Numbered from the stretch's first letter, positions 34,323 to 43,130 are shown. The stretch: DNA of 64,000 nt from Maricaulis maris_C (GCF_049116555.1 NZ_JAGDYT010000008.1:124001-188000), one strand, 5' to 3'. Program-made: numbers and translations. The notes: a model not told the origin generated them from the sequence alone.

Positions 34323-36467
34323 TCAGGCTGCCTCGTCACTCGCCTTCCGGATTTTGAGCTGCTCAGCCCGGAGCGGGTATCCGAAATGCCAGCCTTGCAA
34401 ATAGTCGAAGCCGAGCAGGCGGAGCATGGCGGCCTGGCCCTCGGTTTCAACACCTTCCGCGACCATGTCGAGGGACAGGGCGTCGCCCAAAAGCGCCAGG
34501 GCCTGCAGCATCTTGTTCGGGCCTTCGCCGCGCCCGATGGATTGCACGAAACTCTTGTCGATCTTGATCTTCGTGAAGGGCAGCATGTGGAGATAGCCCA
34601 TGGAGGCGAAGCCGGTTCCGAAGTCATCCAGATTGACTTTGAAACCCGCCTCATGGAGTTCCAGCAAGCGGCTCTGGGCCTGTTCAAAATCATCAACCAG
34701 TACAGCCTCGGTCAGCTCGAACTCGACCTGATCCGGTGTCATGCCGTGTGATGTCAGTTCGCGCAGATAGCGTTCGCACAGGCGTCCATCATTGAGCTGG
34801 GCCGGAGACAGGTTGATCGAAACGGTGTGCGGGGCGTTCGGGCCGATCTCGCGACAGACCGACTCAACCACGAAGTCTCCCAGTCGGCGGATCAGCTTGG
34901 AATCCTCGGCAACCGGGATAAAGACATCCGGTGGAACAGCGCCTCGCGTCGGATGCTCCCAACGCAGGAGTGCCTCTACCGATGCAGTGCTGCCATCACA
35001 GGCGCGGGCAATCGGCTGATACACCACGAAGAATTCATTGCGATCCAGGCCCGCTTCGATATCGGCTTCAAGCGCCCGGCGGGCGTCGGCCTCCAGGCCG
35101 AGGCTGGCATTGAAGATGAGCGGCTTGTCGAGCTGGTCAGCCTTGGCCCGGTACATGGCCAGATCGGCGTCATGAATGAGCTGGCTGAATGTTTTGGGAG
35201 CGCCTTCTACGGAATGGGCGATGCCGATTGCGGCGCCGATCTCAAAGGGGCGTCCATCGATTTCGAAGGGTCGCGCCAGGCTCTCTGACAGGCTGCGGGC
35301 GATAGTCAGCGCCTCGCGGGTATCGTCTGCGCCCACGAGGGCACAGGCGAACTCGTCGCCGCCGACCCGGGCAATATGGATCTGTGCATCCACCGCACTG
35401 CGGAAACGGTGAGCCACACGCCGTATCACATCATCGCCCGCGCGGTGACCGGCCTTGTCATTGACGGCCTTGAAGCCGTTGAGGTCGATATAGATCACCG
35501 CCGCCTTGCCGTCTTTTGCAGCCTGGGTCGCTGCCGTGCTCTCGATGAAGCTGGTGAAGCCGAGCCGGTTTGGCAGGCCGCTCAGATTGTCGGTGCCGGC
35601 GGCAATGATGGCCCGCTTTTCATTGCTGGCCGCGTGACGCGCCAGGGTGCGAGCCTTGAAGGCAATCAATTGAGCGCAGACGAAGAATGCGAGGATGTAG
35701 GCGAGGAGCGGCAGGAAGGCGAGACGCAAGGTTTCAATGCCCGGACGCGAGGCTTGCCAGCCGAGCCAGCCGATTGAGTGGCCCGCATCGTCGGTCATTT
35801 CGAGACCGGCATTGACGTGCGGGAGCGCGCCCGGGTGAAGCGATACATCCGAAACATGGAAAACGTCTTCGAGCTCGCTCAGGAAGCTCTGATCGACGGC
35901 TGTTCCAATGATGATCACCGGATCGACGGACGGGTCCGTCATGGATGCGCGGTCTTCATACTCACCCAAAACAGTGATGGAGGCCATGTAGAGCTGGCCT
36001 CGAACTTTCAGGAAATGGGTCGAAATATAATGCTCCGCCTCATAACCCGCCGAGAGGTCGGCCCGCAGGGCCGCGACCTGTTCATGATTGAGGACGTCTG
36101 TCCGGAGCTGCTGGCCGGACTCGCGATGCCACGCCATGCTGCGGACGTCGTCGGCGCCGACAACCGAGACAAAGTCAAACGCGGAATGGTCCGAGAAGGA
36201 CGAGGCGAGACTATCTGACAGGATGGCTTTTTCTCGCTCATCCCAGAGCGTGAGCAACTCGCTCCACCAGCCATAGTCCGCTACCCAGGTTTCATTCTGG
36301 CGCGTGGCCGCTTCGATGCCCGCGCTCAGCAATTGGCGATCATGCTGGACGGCATTGCGATTGAGGGCGCCGACGAAGAAATAGATCGTCAAGACGGAGG
36401 CAATCAGACTCACGAGTGTCGCCACATTGATGTAGCGCCCCAAAGTGCTGTCGAGTGTCCGTCCCAT
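34323..36467 (-). CDS. Membrane GGDEF-EAL cyclic-di-GMP enzyme with CHASE4-like sensor
   Basis: About 714 residues. Two transmembrane helices (about 13-35 and 250-270) flank a periplasmic domain whose WVADYGWWSELLTLW motif is CHASE4-like. The cytoplasmic GGDEF domain has an intact GGDEF motif (about 369-373), so cyclase activity is possible. The EAL domain is also complete (VEALLRWEHP, about 497-506; NLDDFGTGFASM; later E-G-V-E), so phosphodiesterase activity is possible. ATG 36467 with AAGGCGG upstream is preferred over a TTG at 36512 without a ribosome site. It is a single gene converging on the GPH symporter. Confidence 0.9.
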   Translation of the reverse strand: MGRTLDSTLGRYINVATLVSLIASVLTIYFFVGALNRNAVQHDRQLLSAGIEAATRQNETWVADYGWWSELLTLWDEREKAILSDSLASSFSDHSAFDFVSVVGADDVRSMAWHRESGQQLRTDVLNHEQVAALRADLSAGYEAEHYISTHFLKVRGQLYMASITVLGEYEDRASMTDPSVDPVIIIGTAVDQSFLSELEDVFHVSDVSLHPGALPHVNAGLEMTDDAGHSIGWLGWQASRPGIETLRLAFLPLLAYILAFFVCAQLIAFKARTLARHAASNEKRAIIAAGTDNLSGLPNRLGFTSFIESTAATQAAKDGKAAVIYIDLNGFKAVNDKAGHRAGDDVIRRVAHRFRSAVDAQIHIARVGGDEFACALVGADDTREALTIARSLSESLARPFEIDGRPFEIGAAIGIAHSVEGAPKTFSQLIHDADLAMYRAKADQLDKPLIFNASLGLEADARRALEADIEAGLDRNEFFVVYQPIARACDGSTASVEALLRWEHPTRGAVPPDVFIPVAEDSKLIRRLGDFVVESVCREIGPNAPHTVSINLSPAQLNDGRLCERYLRELTSHGMTPDQVEFELTEAVLVDDFEQAQSRLLELHEAGFKVNLDDFGTGFASMGYLHMLPFTKIKIDKSFVQSIGRGEGPNKMLQALALLGDALSLDMVAEGVETEGQAAMLRLLGFDYLQGWHFGYPLRAEQLKIRKASDEAA

Positions 36468-36620
36468 CCATTCCGCCTTTTGGTCTTCTTGGAAAGGCCG
36501 AACATGACGCAAAGAGGTAAAGGTCCGGTCAGCGCCGGATTATGATTTGATTCAAATTGACGCGATCTCCCGCGGGGCAGGGCCACCCCCGGGGCACGCG
36601 GACAATCTGGCGCGGAACGT

Positions 36621-37862
36621 CTACCCGGCCGCGTGTCCGGGCTTGGCGTAGACGAATTGTCCGACGTCGATGCGACCGGTTCGGAAGCCGGCTTCGCAAT
36701 AGGCGAGATAGAAACGCCATATCCGGTCGAAGCGGGCATCAAAACCCATGGGTTCGATGTCAGGCCAGCTCGCCCGATAGGCGCGATGCCAGGCCGCCAG
36801 GGTGCGAGCGTAGCCGTCCGCGAACATCAAGCTGTCCTTGGGGACCAGCCCAGCCTCGCCAGCAAGCGTGTCCAACAGGGGTGCTGGCGGCAGCATGCCA
36901 CCCGGGAAAACATATTTCTGGATGAAATCGACCGCGCTGCGATAGCGGTCGAAGTCAGCTTCGCGAATGGTAATGACCTGCAGCGCAGCTCGCCCACCCG
37001 GCTTCAGACAGTGATGGACCTGTTTGAAATAGATCGGCCAGTGCGCTTCACCGACCGCTTCGAACATCTCGATCGAGGCAACAGCATCGAAACGTTCCGA
37101 GACGTCCCGATAGTCCTGCAGCCGCAGATCGGCCTTGTCGGCCAGTCCGGCTTTCTCGAGGCGTGACTGGGCATAATCCAGCTGTTCCCGGGAAAGGGTC
37201 AGTCCGGTGACATGACACCCAAAATCACGGATCGCGACCTCGGCGAACCCGCCCCAGCCGCATCCGATCTCCAGAATGCGATCGCCTTGTTTGAGATTCA
37301 GACTCTCGCAGATCCGTCGATACTTTCGGGCCTGGGCCTGCGTCAGAGTGTCGTCCTCGCCTTCGAACAGGGCCGCAGAATACGTCATGCTCTCATCGAG
37401 CCATTGCTCGTAGAACGCATTGCCGAGATCGTAGTGGAAGGAGATGTTCCGTCTGCTTCCACGGCGGGTATTCGCGTTCATCCAGTGCTGCAGACGTGCC
37501 AGAAGGCGGCTCGGACCACCCCGGCCTTTCGCGGCGTGAACCTTGTCCAATTCTGTGGCGAGGGCCGTCAGGAGCGCAGGCAGGTCAGAGGTCTGCCATT
37601 CATCATTCACATAGCCCTCGGAGAAACCCAGCACGCCGCTGGCAGCGATGCGCAGCAGGGCGTTCCAGCGGCTGATTGTCCAGTCGGCGACCATGTCCGC
37701 CTGATCGGGGCCAACCGCAAATCGGTAGCCGCCGGGAAGTTCGACCCGCAGGCGGGCAGAGGTCAGTCCATCGAGCGCGCGGGTGATCCGGCGCGCGGCG
37801 AAGGCTTGAAGTCGGGACGGGTGACTCGTTCCCGTCGTGGATTGGTTACTATACGCGTCCAT
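36621..37862 (-). CDS. Cyclopropane-fatty-acyl-phospholipid synthase family methyltransferase
   Basis: A 413-residue SAM-dependent methyltransferase of the CFA synthase/mycolic-acid cyclopropane family. The SAM motif ILEIGCGWGGF is at about 197-206; ISFHYDLGNAFYEQWLDESMTYS is the substrate-binding signature and SIEMFEAVGEAHW a further family motif. It modifies unsaturated acyl chains of membrane phospholipids by cyclopropanation or methylation. It is the last gene of the FAD oxidoreductase-DUF1365-CFA operon (TGATG overlap with DUF1365, GGGGAGG before the ATG). The operon has an RpoE-type promoter, matching the known singlet-oxygen regulon of alphaproteobacteria. Methyl branch or furan fatty acid formation is an alternative product. 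Confidence 0.88.
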   Translation of the reverse strand: MDAYSNQSTTGTSHPSRLQAFAARRITRALDGLTSARLRVELPGGYRFAVGPDQADMVADWTISRWNALLRIAASGVLGFSEGYVNDEWQTSDLPALLTALATELDKVHAAKGRGGPSRLLARLQHWMNANTRRGSRRNISFHYDLGNAFYEQWLDESMTYSAALFEGEDDTLTQAQARKYRRICESLNLKQGDRILEIGCGWGGFAEVAIRDFGCHVTGLTLSREQLDYAQSRLEKAGLADKADLRLQDYRDVSERFDAVASIEMFEAVGEAHWPIYFKQVHHCLKPGGRAALQVITIREADFDRYRSAVDFIQKYVFPGGMLPPAPLLDTLAGEAGLVPKDSLMFADGYARTLAAWHRAYRASWPDIEPMGFDARFDRIWRFYLAYCEAGFRTGRIDVGQFVYAKPGHAAG

Positions 37863-38638
37863 CAATGCCTCCCCGGCATGGTGTCAATGGTTCCGCGGCG
37901 TGGGGCGAACATCGTCAGCCCCTTGAGACGCAATTTCAACGCCTCCCACAGGATACCAAAAAAAATGCGCCCCGTATTGGTTGCGACGAGCCAGGCGGCG
38001 GCGCGCAGTCGGGCCGGTTCGAGCGGCTCCAGCCGGGCGGTATGCGCGGCGCTGAGCACAACGGCGTCATCACGGATCAGCTGGATACCCAGCCGGTAGA
38101 GGCCGGCATCGCGATTGATCCGGAATTGGTAAGTCCCGGCGACCGGGTTGAAGGGCGATACAAAGAACCGTTTTTCTGTGGTCAGGCGGACAGATCGGTC
38201 GGCGTCGGTCTCTGTCTCCACGGGAAAGGCATAGGCGCAGCGCCCGCTGTGGAAATTGCTGACTTCGAAAATCAGGCCGATCAGCCTGCCGTCGGGGGCA
38301 TGCGCGAAGAATACGGAGACCGGGTTGCAGGCGAGACCGAGCACGCGCGGCGCAGCGAGCAGCTGGATGCGGCCAAAGGGGCCCGACACGCCTGCCTCCC
38401 GAAGGCGGGTCTCGACCCAGTCCCGCAATTCCATATCCGCACCACCATGGTCACCGGTGAACAGGCTCACAAGGGCTGAGCGATTGAAGCCGAAGCCGAG
38501 CCGATGGGAGCGCGGCACGTCGGGCCCGTCGATATCAACAAGGATGGACGCCATGCGATAGCGCAGGCTGTGATGACGCGGCCCGCGCCGCGTATGGCCG
38601 ACCTGACCTATGAGAAGGGAGGCGGGGCGAGGTGTCAT
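37862..38638 (-). CDS. DUF1365 family protein
   Basis: A 258-residue protein with the DUF1365 features HTRRGPRHHSLRYRMASILVDID at the N-terminus, LGLACNPVSVFFAH and FEVSNFHSGRCAYAF in the middle and VSPFNPVAGTYQFRI. Its biochemical role is not established. Family members nearly always sit between an FAD-dependent amine-oxidase-like gene and a CFA synthase gene, as here, which points to lipid modification. The ATG at 38638 overlaps the stop of the FAD gene (ATGA); the longer upstream frame lies inside that gene and is not used. Confidence 0.85.
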   Translation of the reverse strand: MTPRPASLLIGQVGHTRRGPRHHSLRYRMASILVDIDGPDVPRSHRLGFGFNRSALVSLFTGDHGGADMELRDWVETRLREAGVSGPFGRIQLLAAPRVLGLACNPVSVFFAHAPDGRLIGLIFEVSNFHSGRCAYAFPVETETDADRSVRLTTEKRFFVSPFNPVAGTYQFRINRDAGLYRLGIQLIRDDAVVLSAAHTARLEPLEPARLRAAAWLVATNTGRIFFGILWEALKLRLKGLTMFAPRRGTIDTMPGRH

Positions 38639-39987
38639 TCGGCGGCGATTGGCAGGGCGGTGCTTGTCGCAGCCGCGTCGGAGCCTGGCCAGGCAATCCG
38701 TGCGTTCATGTTCGGCCGGGACCATGGACGCGCCGTCGCGCCCAGCGCGTCGGCGACGATCAGACCTGACTGCAGGCCGTCCTCATGGAAACCGGAGCCG
38801 AGCCAGGCGCCGCAATACCAGATGCCGCCCCGGCCCTGGATCTGGCCGATGGCTGACTGGGCGGCAATGGCTGCCTGATCGAACACCGGATGGTCATAGG
38901 AATCGACGCGCAGGACCGTGTCGGGATCCGGCTCGGTCTGCGGATTGAGGGTTACCAGGACGGGGGTCTCGACGGGCAGCGGCTGCAACCGGTTCATCCA
39001 GTAAGTCAGGCTGATTTCATGGGTGTCACCGCGCCGGCGCTCGAGATAGTTCCAGCTCGCCCAGGCGGAGCGGCGACGGGGCATGAGGCGCGTATCCGTG
39101 TGCAGGACAGCCGTATTGGGCCGGTAGCGGATCGCCGAGAGCAGTGTTTTTTCTTCCGGATCTGCATCCGACACCAGTTTCAGAGCCTGGTCTGAATGGC
39201 AGGCCAGCACGACATCGTCGAACGATTCAAGCTTGCCGTCAGACAGTGAGACCGTGACGCCCTGTTCTGACCGTTGCAGGCCCTGAATCGGCTCGCCGGT
39301 GCGGATATTGCCGTCAATCGCCTTCGCCAAAGCTTTGACATAGGCCTGGCTGCCGCCAGCAATCGTGCGCCATTGTGGTCTGTCTGTCAGTTGCAGCAGA
39401 CCGTGATTGAGGAAGAAGCGAAAGAAGCTGTCGGCCGGAAAGCCCCGCATCTGATCAACCGGCGAGGACCAGATTGCGGCACACATGGGCAGAATGTGAT
39501 CTTCGCGGAAGGTGCGGGAATAGCCCTTCTCTTTCAGAAACTCGTCGAGGGTGAGGCTGGTCTCGGTGCTCTGACTGTCACGAGCGTGCTGGTTCAGACG
39601 CAGAATGTCGGCAATCATCCGCCACATGCGCGGCCGAACGAGATTGCGGCGCTGGGCGAAGAGCCCGCTCGGATTGGACGAGTACTCGAACCCGCCATTG
39701 CCGATCGACGCGGCAAAGGACATGTCACTTTCCGCGGTTTCGACGTCCAGCGTGTCCATAAGGCTGACGAAGTTGGGGTAGTTGCGCGGATTGTAGACAA
39801 TGAAGCCGGTATCGACCCCGAAGGACTGTCCCTCGAGCTCGACCAGCGCCGTATTGGCGTGGCCGCCCAGGCGTTCGGCTGCTTCAAAAACCGTGACCTC
39901 ATGGGTCTCTGAAAGCCGCCAAGCGGCGGCCAGGCCTGAGATGCCGGAACCGATGACCGCGACGCGGCGCTTGAAGGATTGGGTCAT
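38635..39987 (-). CDS. FAD-dependent oxidoreductase (amine-oxidase-like), lipid-modification operon
   Basis: A 450-residue flavoprotein. The Rossmann motif VIGSGISGLAAAW is at 11-23, followed by VFEAAERLGGHANT, which contacts FAD. The C-terminal GGIWYCGAWLGSGFHEDGLQSG closes the FAD site. It resembles NAD/FAD proteins annotated as amine oxidase or desaturase-like that accompany DUF1365 and CFA synthase. Oxidation or desaturation of an acyl chain is plausible but unproven. ATG 39987 is taken as start; an upstream TTG at 40014 has no ribosome site. It is first in the operon, 44 bases below a TGATCC-N18-TAACG promoter. Confidence 0.85.
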   Translation of the reverse strand: MTQSFKRRVAVIGSGISGLAAAWRLSETHEVTVFEAAERLGGHANTALVELEGQSFGVDTGFIVYNPRNYPNFVSLMDTLDVETAESDMSFAASIGNGGFEYSSNPSGLFAQRRNLVRPRMWRMIADILRLNQHARDSQSTETSLTLDEFLKEKGYSRTFREDHILPMCAAIWSSPVDQMRGFPADSFFRFFLNHGLLQLTDRPQWRTIAGGSQAYVKALAKAIDGNIRTGEPIQGLQRSEQGVTVSLSDGKLESFDDVVLACHSDQALKLVSDADPEEKTLLSAIRYRPNTAVLHTDTRLMPRRRSAWASWNYLERRRGDTHEISLTYWMNRLQPLPVETPVLVTLNPQTEPDPDTVLRVDSYDHPVFDQAAIAAQSAIGQIQGRGGIWYCGAWLGSGFHEDGLQSGLIVADALGATARPWSRPNMNARIAWPGSDAAATSTALPIAAE

Positions 39988-40030
39988 GGAGGTTCTCGCG
40001 CGAGGGGGCTTCAAAAATATTTTCAGAAAG

Positions 40031-40059
40031 CGTTACGCATCCAGCGACCAAGCGGATCA
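40031..40059 (-). promoter_or_regulatory. RpoE (ECF)-type promoter for the FAD-DUF1365-CFA operon
   Basis: On the minus strand TGATCC (40059-40054) is followed by exactly 18 bases and TAACG (40035-40031). This matches the Rhodobacter RpoE consensus TGATCC-N18-TAAGA in the -35, the spacing and the leading TAA. It would start transcription near 40024, about 37 bases before the ATG. Confidence 0.75.
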
Positions 40060-40102
40060 CCCGCGCGACGCGCGTGGGCTGCGTATTTGTCCAACTGAGG
40101 AG

Positions 40103-40130
40103 TGATCCGGTCCGACGCTGTCATCGTAAG
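40103..40130 (+). promoter_or_regulatory. RpoE (ECF)-type promoter for the sigma factor operon
   Basis: TGATCC (40103-40108), 18 bases, then TAAG (40127-40130). The -35 and spacing are identical to the minus-strand promoter 44 bases away. It implies that the ECF sigma factor transcribes its own operon. Confidence 0.78.
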
Positions 40131-40206
40131 CCGAACCATGTACGCTGCTGTCCAGATACCTGCTCGTCCGGCCGACCGCCGGGCTTTCGACCCGGGAAAG
40201 GGGTTC

Positions 40207-40791
40207 ATGACGGATCTGACTGAGCGCCCGAGTGCTGCGGTCGACAGCCGGGCCATGTCCAACCTGCTGGTGCGGGTCGGACAGGCGCGCGACCGTCAGG
40301 CCTTCCGGGCGTTGTTCGATCATTTCGCGCCACGGATCCGGTCATTCCTGCTTCAGCGTCGCGTTCCGAAGGCCCAGGCCGAGGACATCACGCAGGACGT
40401 GATGCTGTCGGTATGGCGCCGTGCGGCCAGTTTTGATCCCGCCAAGGCCGGCGCGTCGACCTGGATCTACACGATCGCCCGTAATCAGCACATCGATCAG
40501 TTCCGCAAGGCGAAGCGGGCGGAGCAGATGGACGAAACCGATCCGTCCCTGCAGCCTGAACCGGCGCCTGCCGCGGACGATTTATGCGAGATGTCGGAGT
40601 CGGCGCAAAGCGTCGGGGCCGCACTCGAAACCCTGTCACCTGACCAGCGTCAGGTCATCGACATGGCCTTCACGGAAGGCCTGTCTCACAGCGAAATCGC
40701 CGATCGGCTCGACTTGCCGCTCGGTACAGTAAAATCACGAATACGGCTCGCCATGGGCAAGCTGAAGACGACACTTGGAGACTTGGTATGA
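40207..40791 (+). CDS. rpoE: ECF sigma factor, RpoE/ChrR group
   Basis: A 194-residue extracytoplasmic-function sigma factor. Region 2 (about 20-90) includes FDHFAPRIRSFLLQRR, AEDITQDVMLSVWRRAASFDPAK and STWIYTIARNQHIDQFRKAKR. Region 4 (about 130-190) includes LSPDQRQVIDMAFTEGLSHSEIADRLDLPLGTVKSRIRLAMGKL in helix-turn-helix form. ATG 40207 follows GGGAAAGGGG; the frame is open further upstream, but that part contains the promoter. It overlaps the ChrR gene by four bases. The promoter sites and the adjacent CFA operon identify it as the singlet-oxygen/RpoE type by analogy with Rhodobacter sphaeroides. Confidence 0.88.
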   Translation: MTDLTERPSAAVDSRAMSNLLVRVGQARDRQAFRALFDHFAPRIRSFLLQRRVPKAQAEDITQDVMLSVWRRAASFDPAKAGASTWIYTIARNQHIDQFRKAKRAEQMDETDPSLQPEPAPAADDLCEMSESAQSVGAALETLSPDQRQVIDMAFTEGLSHSEIADRLDLPLGTVKSRIRLAMGKLKTTLGDLV

Positions 40792-41459
40792 CCCAACGCG
40801 GTCATGTGCTGGACGATACCTGGTATCTCGACTACGCCGCCGGAGCCCTGGCGAGCGAAGCCGAGGGCGTGCTTGTTCGCTCCCACATCGAACTCAATGA
40901 TGAAGCCGAGGCCCGTCTGGCGCGCCTCGACCGGATTGGCGGCTCCCTGCTGGAGCAGCTGCCGACAGGAGAGGCATTGCCTTTCTCAGCCGATGATCTG
41001 CTCGACCTTGTCGATGGATCTGAAGACGAGGTCATGGACCCTGGCTCTGCAGCCACCCCCGAGGCGCTTGCAGATGTCGACATCCCGCCGGCGCTTGCCG
41101 CCTATCTGGAACGCACGGGCGTTCAGATTAAATGGGAATTTCTCGGGCCGGGCCTGCGTAAGGCTGTGCTTTGGCGCGGTGATGAAGACGAGCGCCTCTG
41201 GTTGCTCAAGGCCGAACCTGGCGTCGCCATTCCTCATCACGGCCATAATGGGTCCGAACTGACGCTCGTCCTCAAGGGAAGTTTCTGGGATGGCGATCAG
41301 GAGTACCGGCGCGGCGATGTGGAAGAGGCGCATCCCGATGTCGAGCACGATATCCGGATCGATCCGTCGGGCGTGTGTGTCTGTCTGGCGCTGACCTGTG
41401 GCAAGCTTCGTTTTGACAATCCGCTTCTTCGGGCATTTCAGGTCTTTACCGGTCTTTGA
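40788..41459 (+). CDS. chrR: ChrR-type anti-sigma factor with cupin domain
   Basis: A 223-residue anti-sigma factor with an N-terminal anti-sigma domain and C-terminal cupin. The cupin metal residues are conserved: His149, His151, Glu155 (HGHNGSE) and His185 (DVEH). In the N-terminal zinc-binding domain His6 and His33 are present, but the two cysteines of R. sphaeroides ChrR (His-x3-Cys-x2-Cys) are Asn37 and Ala40. The zinc site is thus incomplete. It is translationally coupled to the sigma factor gene (ATGA), as expected for a cognate pair. Confidence 0.87.
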   Translation: MTQRGHVLDDTWYLDYAAGALASEAEGVLVRSHIELNDEAEARLARLDRIGGSLLEQLPTGEALPFSADDLLDLVDGSEDEVMDPGSAATPEALADVDIPPALAAYLERTGVQIKWEFLGPGLRKAVLWRGDEDERLWLLKAEPGVAIPHHGHNGSELTLVLKGSFWDGDQEYRRGDVEEAHPDVEHDIRIDPSGVCVCLALTCGKLRFDNPLLRAFQVFTGL

Positions 41460-41581
41460 GCCGGTGAGGCTTGCCGACACTGGTTCCCCCGGGTGAGTGA
41501 CGAAGGCGGGTGCGGTCGCGTGGCGTTTGCGCTACCATACCGGCTCACGTGATTTCGTCAGGTCCCGGGGTGACGGCCAGC

Positions 41582-42625
41582 ATGAGTGTGAAGACACGGG
41601 CGAACAAGCAGTCCGGCGCGACCATCAAGGATGTGGCAAGTGCGGCAGGCGTGTCCGCGATGACCGTCTCGCGGGTGCTCAATGCCGAGCCGAATGTCCG
41701 TCCCGCGACGCGCGAGCGGGTTCAGGCTGCAATCAAGGAACTCAACTACCGGCCAAACCTGTCGGCGCGAAACCTTGCACGCGCGAATGCCTATTTCATC
41801 GGCCTCCTCTACGACAATCCCAGCGCGGGCTATATCAGTGAGTTGCTGATCGGCGCGCTGAACCGTTGTCGTTCGTCCGGATATCATCTGGTGCTGGAAA
41901 GCTGCGGCGCTGCCGGCGAGGACTGGGCCGCCGAGATCGCCGCCATGCTTCGCACCTCGAATTTTGACGGCATCGTGATGCCACCGCCGGTTTGCGATAA
42001 TGCAGACGTGCTTGTGGCTGTTGCGGAGGCGGGCATTCCATATGTCCGCATCGCTCCCGACACTGATCTGGATCGCGCGCCCTGTGTGCTGACAGATGAC
42101 CGCGCCGCGTCGCGTCGAATGACTGAGTACCTCATCGAGCTGGGCCACACGCGGATCGGTTTCGTGCTGGGTCCGCAAGAGCATGGCGCCAGTCGGGAAC
42201 GACATGCCGGCTTTCTCGAAGGGCTCGCTGCGCATGGGCTGGAAAGCGATCCTGCCCTGATCGCGCCGGGTGCGTTTACGTACAAATCGGGCCTGGAAGC
42301 GGCGGATCGCCTGTTGTCGCTCGCCGATCGACCGACCGCGATCTTCGCCTCCAATGATGACATGGCTGTGGCTGTGATCGCTCTGGCACACAAGCATGCG
42401 CTTGATGTGCCGCGCGATCTCACGGTGGTGGGTTTTGATGACACCCAGACGGCGACGGCGATCTGGCCACAACTGACCACGGTTCGACAGCCGATTTCGG
42501 ACATGGCCAGCGCGGCCATCGAATTGCTGGCCAGTCATCTCAATGGCGACGAGGCCGCAGCCGCGCGCCGTGAAATTCGCTCCGAGATCGTGATCCGCGA
42601 TTCCTCAGCCGCCCCGGCCTCTTAG
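41582..42625 (+). CDS. LacI/GalR-family transcriptional regulator (orphan)
   Basis: A 347-residue LacI-family protein: helix-turn-helix ATIKDVASAAGVSAMTVSRVLNAEP at about 13-37, then an effector domain with GLLYDNPSAGYISELLIGAL, YLIELGHTRIGFVLG, AIFASNDDMAVAVIALAH and VVGFDDTQTATAIWPQLTTVRQP. The effector domain resembles the xylose-locus LacI at 555-1646 (both have GLLY-NPSAGY and similar ends), so the two may be paralogs. ATG 41582 fits the domain start. No sugar gene is adjacent: it lies between chrR and a signalling cassette, so its targets are elsewhere. Confidence 0.85.
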   Translation: MSVKTRANKQSGATIKDVASAAGVSAMTVSRVLNAEPNVRPATRERVQAAIKELNYRPNLSARNLARANAYFIGLLYDNPSAGYISELLIGALNRCRSSGYHLVLESCGAAGEDWAAEIAAMLRTSNFDGIVMPPPVCDNADVLVAVAEAGIPYVRIAPDTDLDRAPCVLTDDRAASRRMTEYLIELGHTRIGFVLGPQEHGASRERHAGFLEGLAAHGLESDPALIAPGAFTYKSGLEAADRLLSLADRPTAIFASNDDMAVAVIALAHKHALDVPRDLTVVGFDDTQTATAIWPQLTTVRQPISDMASAAIELLASHLNGDEAAAARREIRSEIVIRDSSAAPAS

Positions 42626-42766
42626 CTTCACAAACCTCCCGGAAGGCTGCACTCTGCGGCAGCTGTCTGAATGTCCCCGAATTTCAGGGATTGTTAGCGG
42701 CCTTGATGCAGGGTTGGCAGCGAGATCGGCCTTCGTGGGCCGGGATTAGCAATCGGGGAGAGACAT

Positions 42767-43096
42767 GTGAGCGACTGGCGCAATCAACCGGAAATCGATC
42801 CGCTCATAATCCAGACCCTGGTCAATGCTGTCGGCGCCGAGGTGTTTGCCGGAATGAAAGACCAGTTCGTCACGGATTTGCGGTCTCTCGGGCAAGCCTA
42901 TTACGAGGCGCTCGCCAATTCTGATGAAGATCAGGCCAAGGCTTCGGCGCATGCCCTCAAGGGGGCCGCCTCCAATATTGGCCTGGTTCAGCTCAGCCAG
43001 ATCGCTGCCGAGCTGGAACGCGATGCCAGCGATCCGGGCGCGGCGCTGAACGAGGTTCTCGATCGCTCGATTTCTCGTCTGGAGTCCGCACCCTGA
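42767..43096 (+). CDS. HPt domain histidine phosphotransfer protein
   Basis: A 109-residue stand-alone HPt protein. The phosphoryl-accepting His62 is in the motif SAHALKGAASNIG. The start is GTG 42767, six bases after GGGGAG; an ATG two bases upstream is out of frame and stops at once. It begins a four-gene run (HPt, STAS, receiver-PP2C, HATPase) with short gaps. The receiver of the third protein is the obvious phosphotransfer partner. No sensor kinase gene is adjacent. Confidence 0.88.
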   Translation: MSDWRNQPEIDPLIIQTLVNAVGAEVFAGMKDQFVTDLRSLGQAYYEALANSDEDQAKASAHALKGAASNIGLVQLSQIAAELERDASDPGAALNEVLDRSISRLESAP

Positions 43097-43130
43097 GCTT
43101 GATGCCCCAGACGGCATGGAGGGAGATTCG

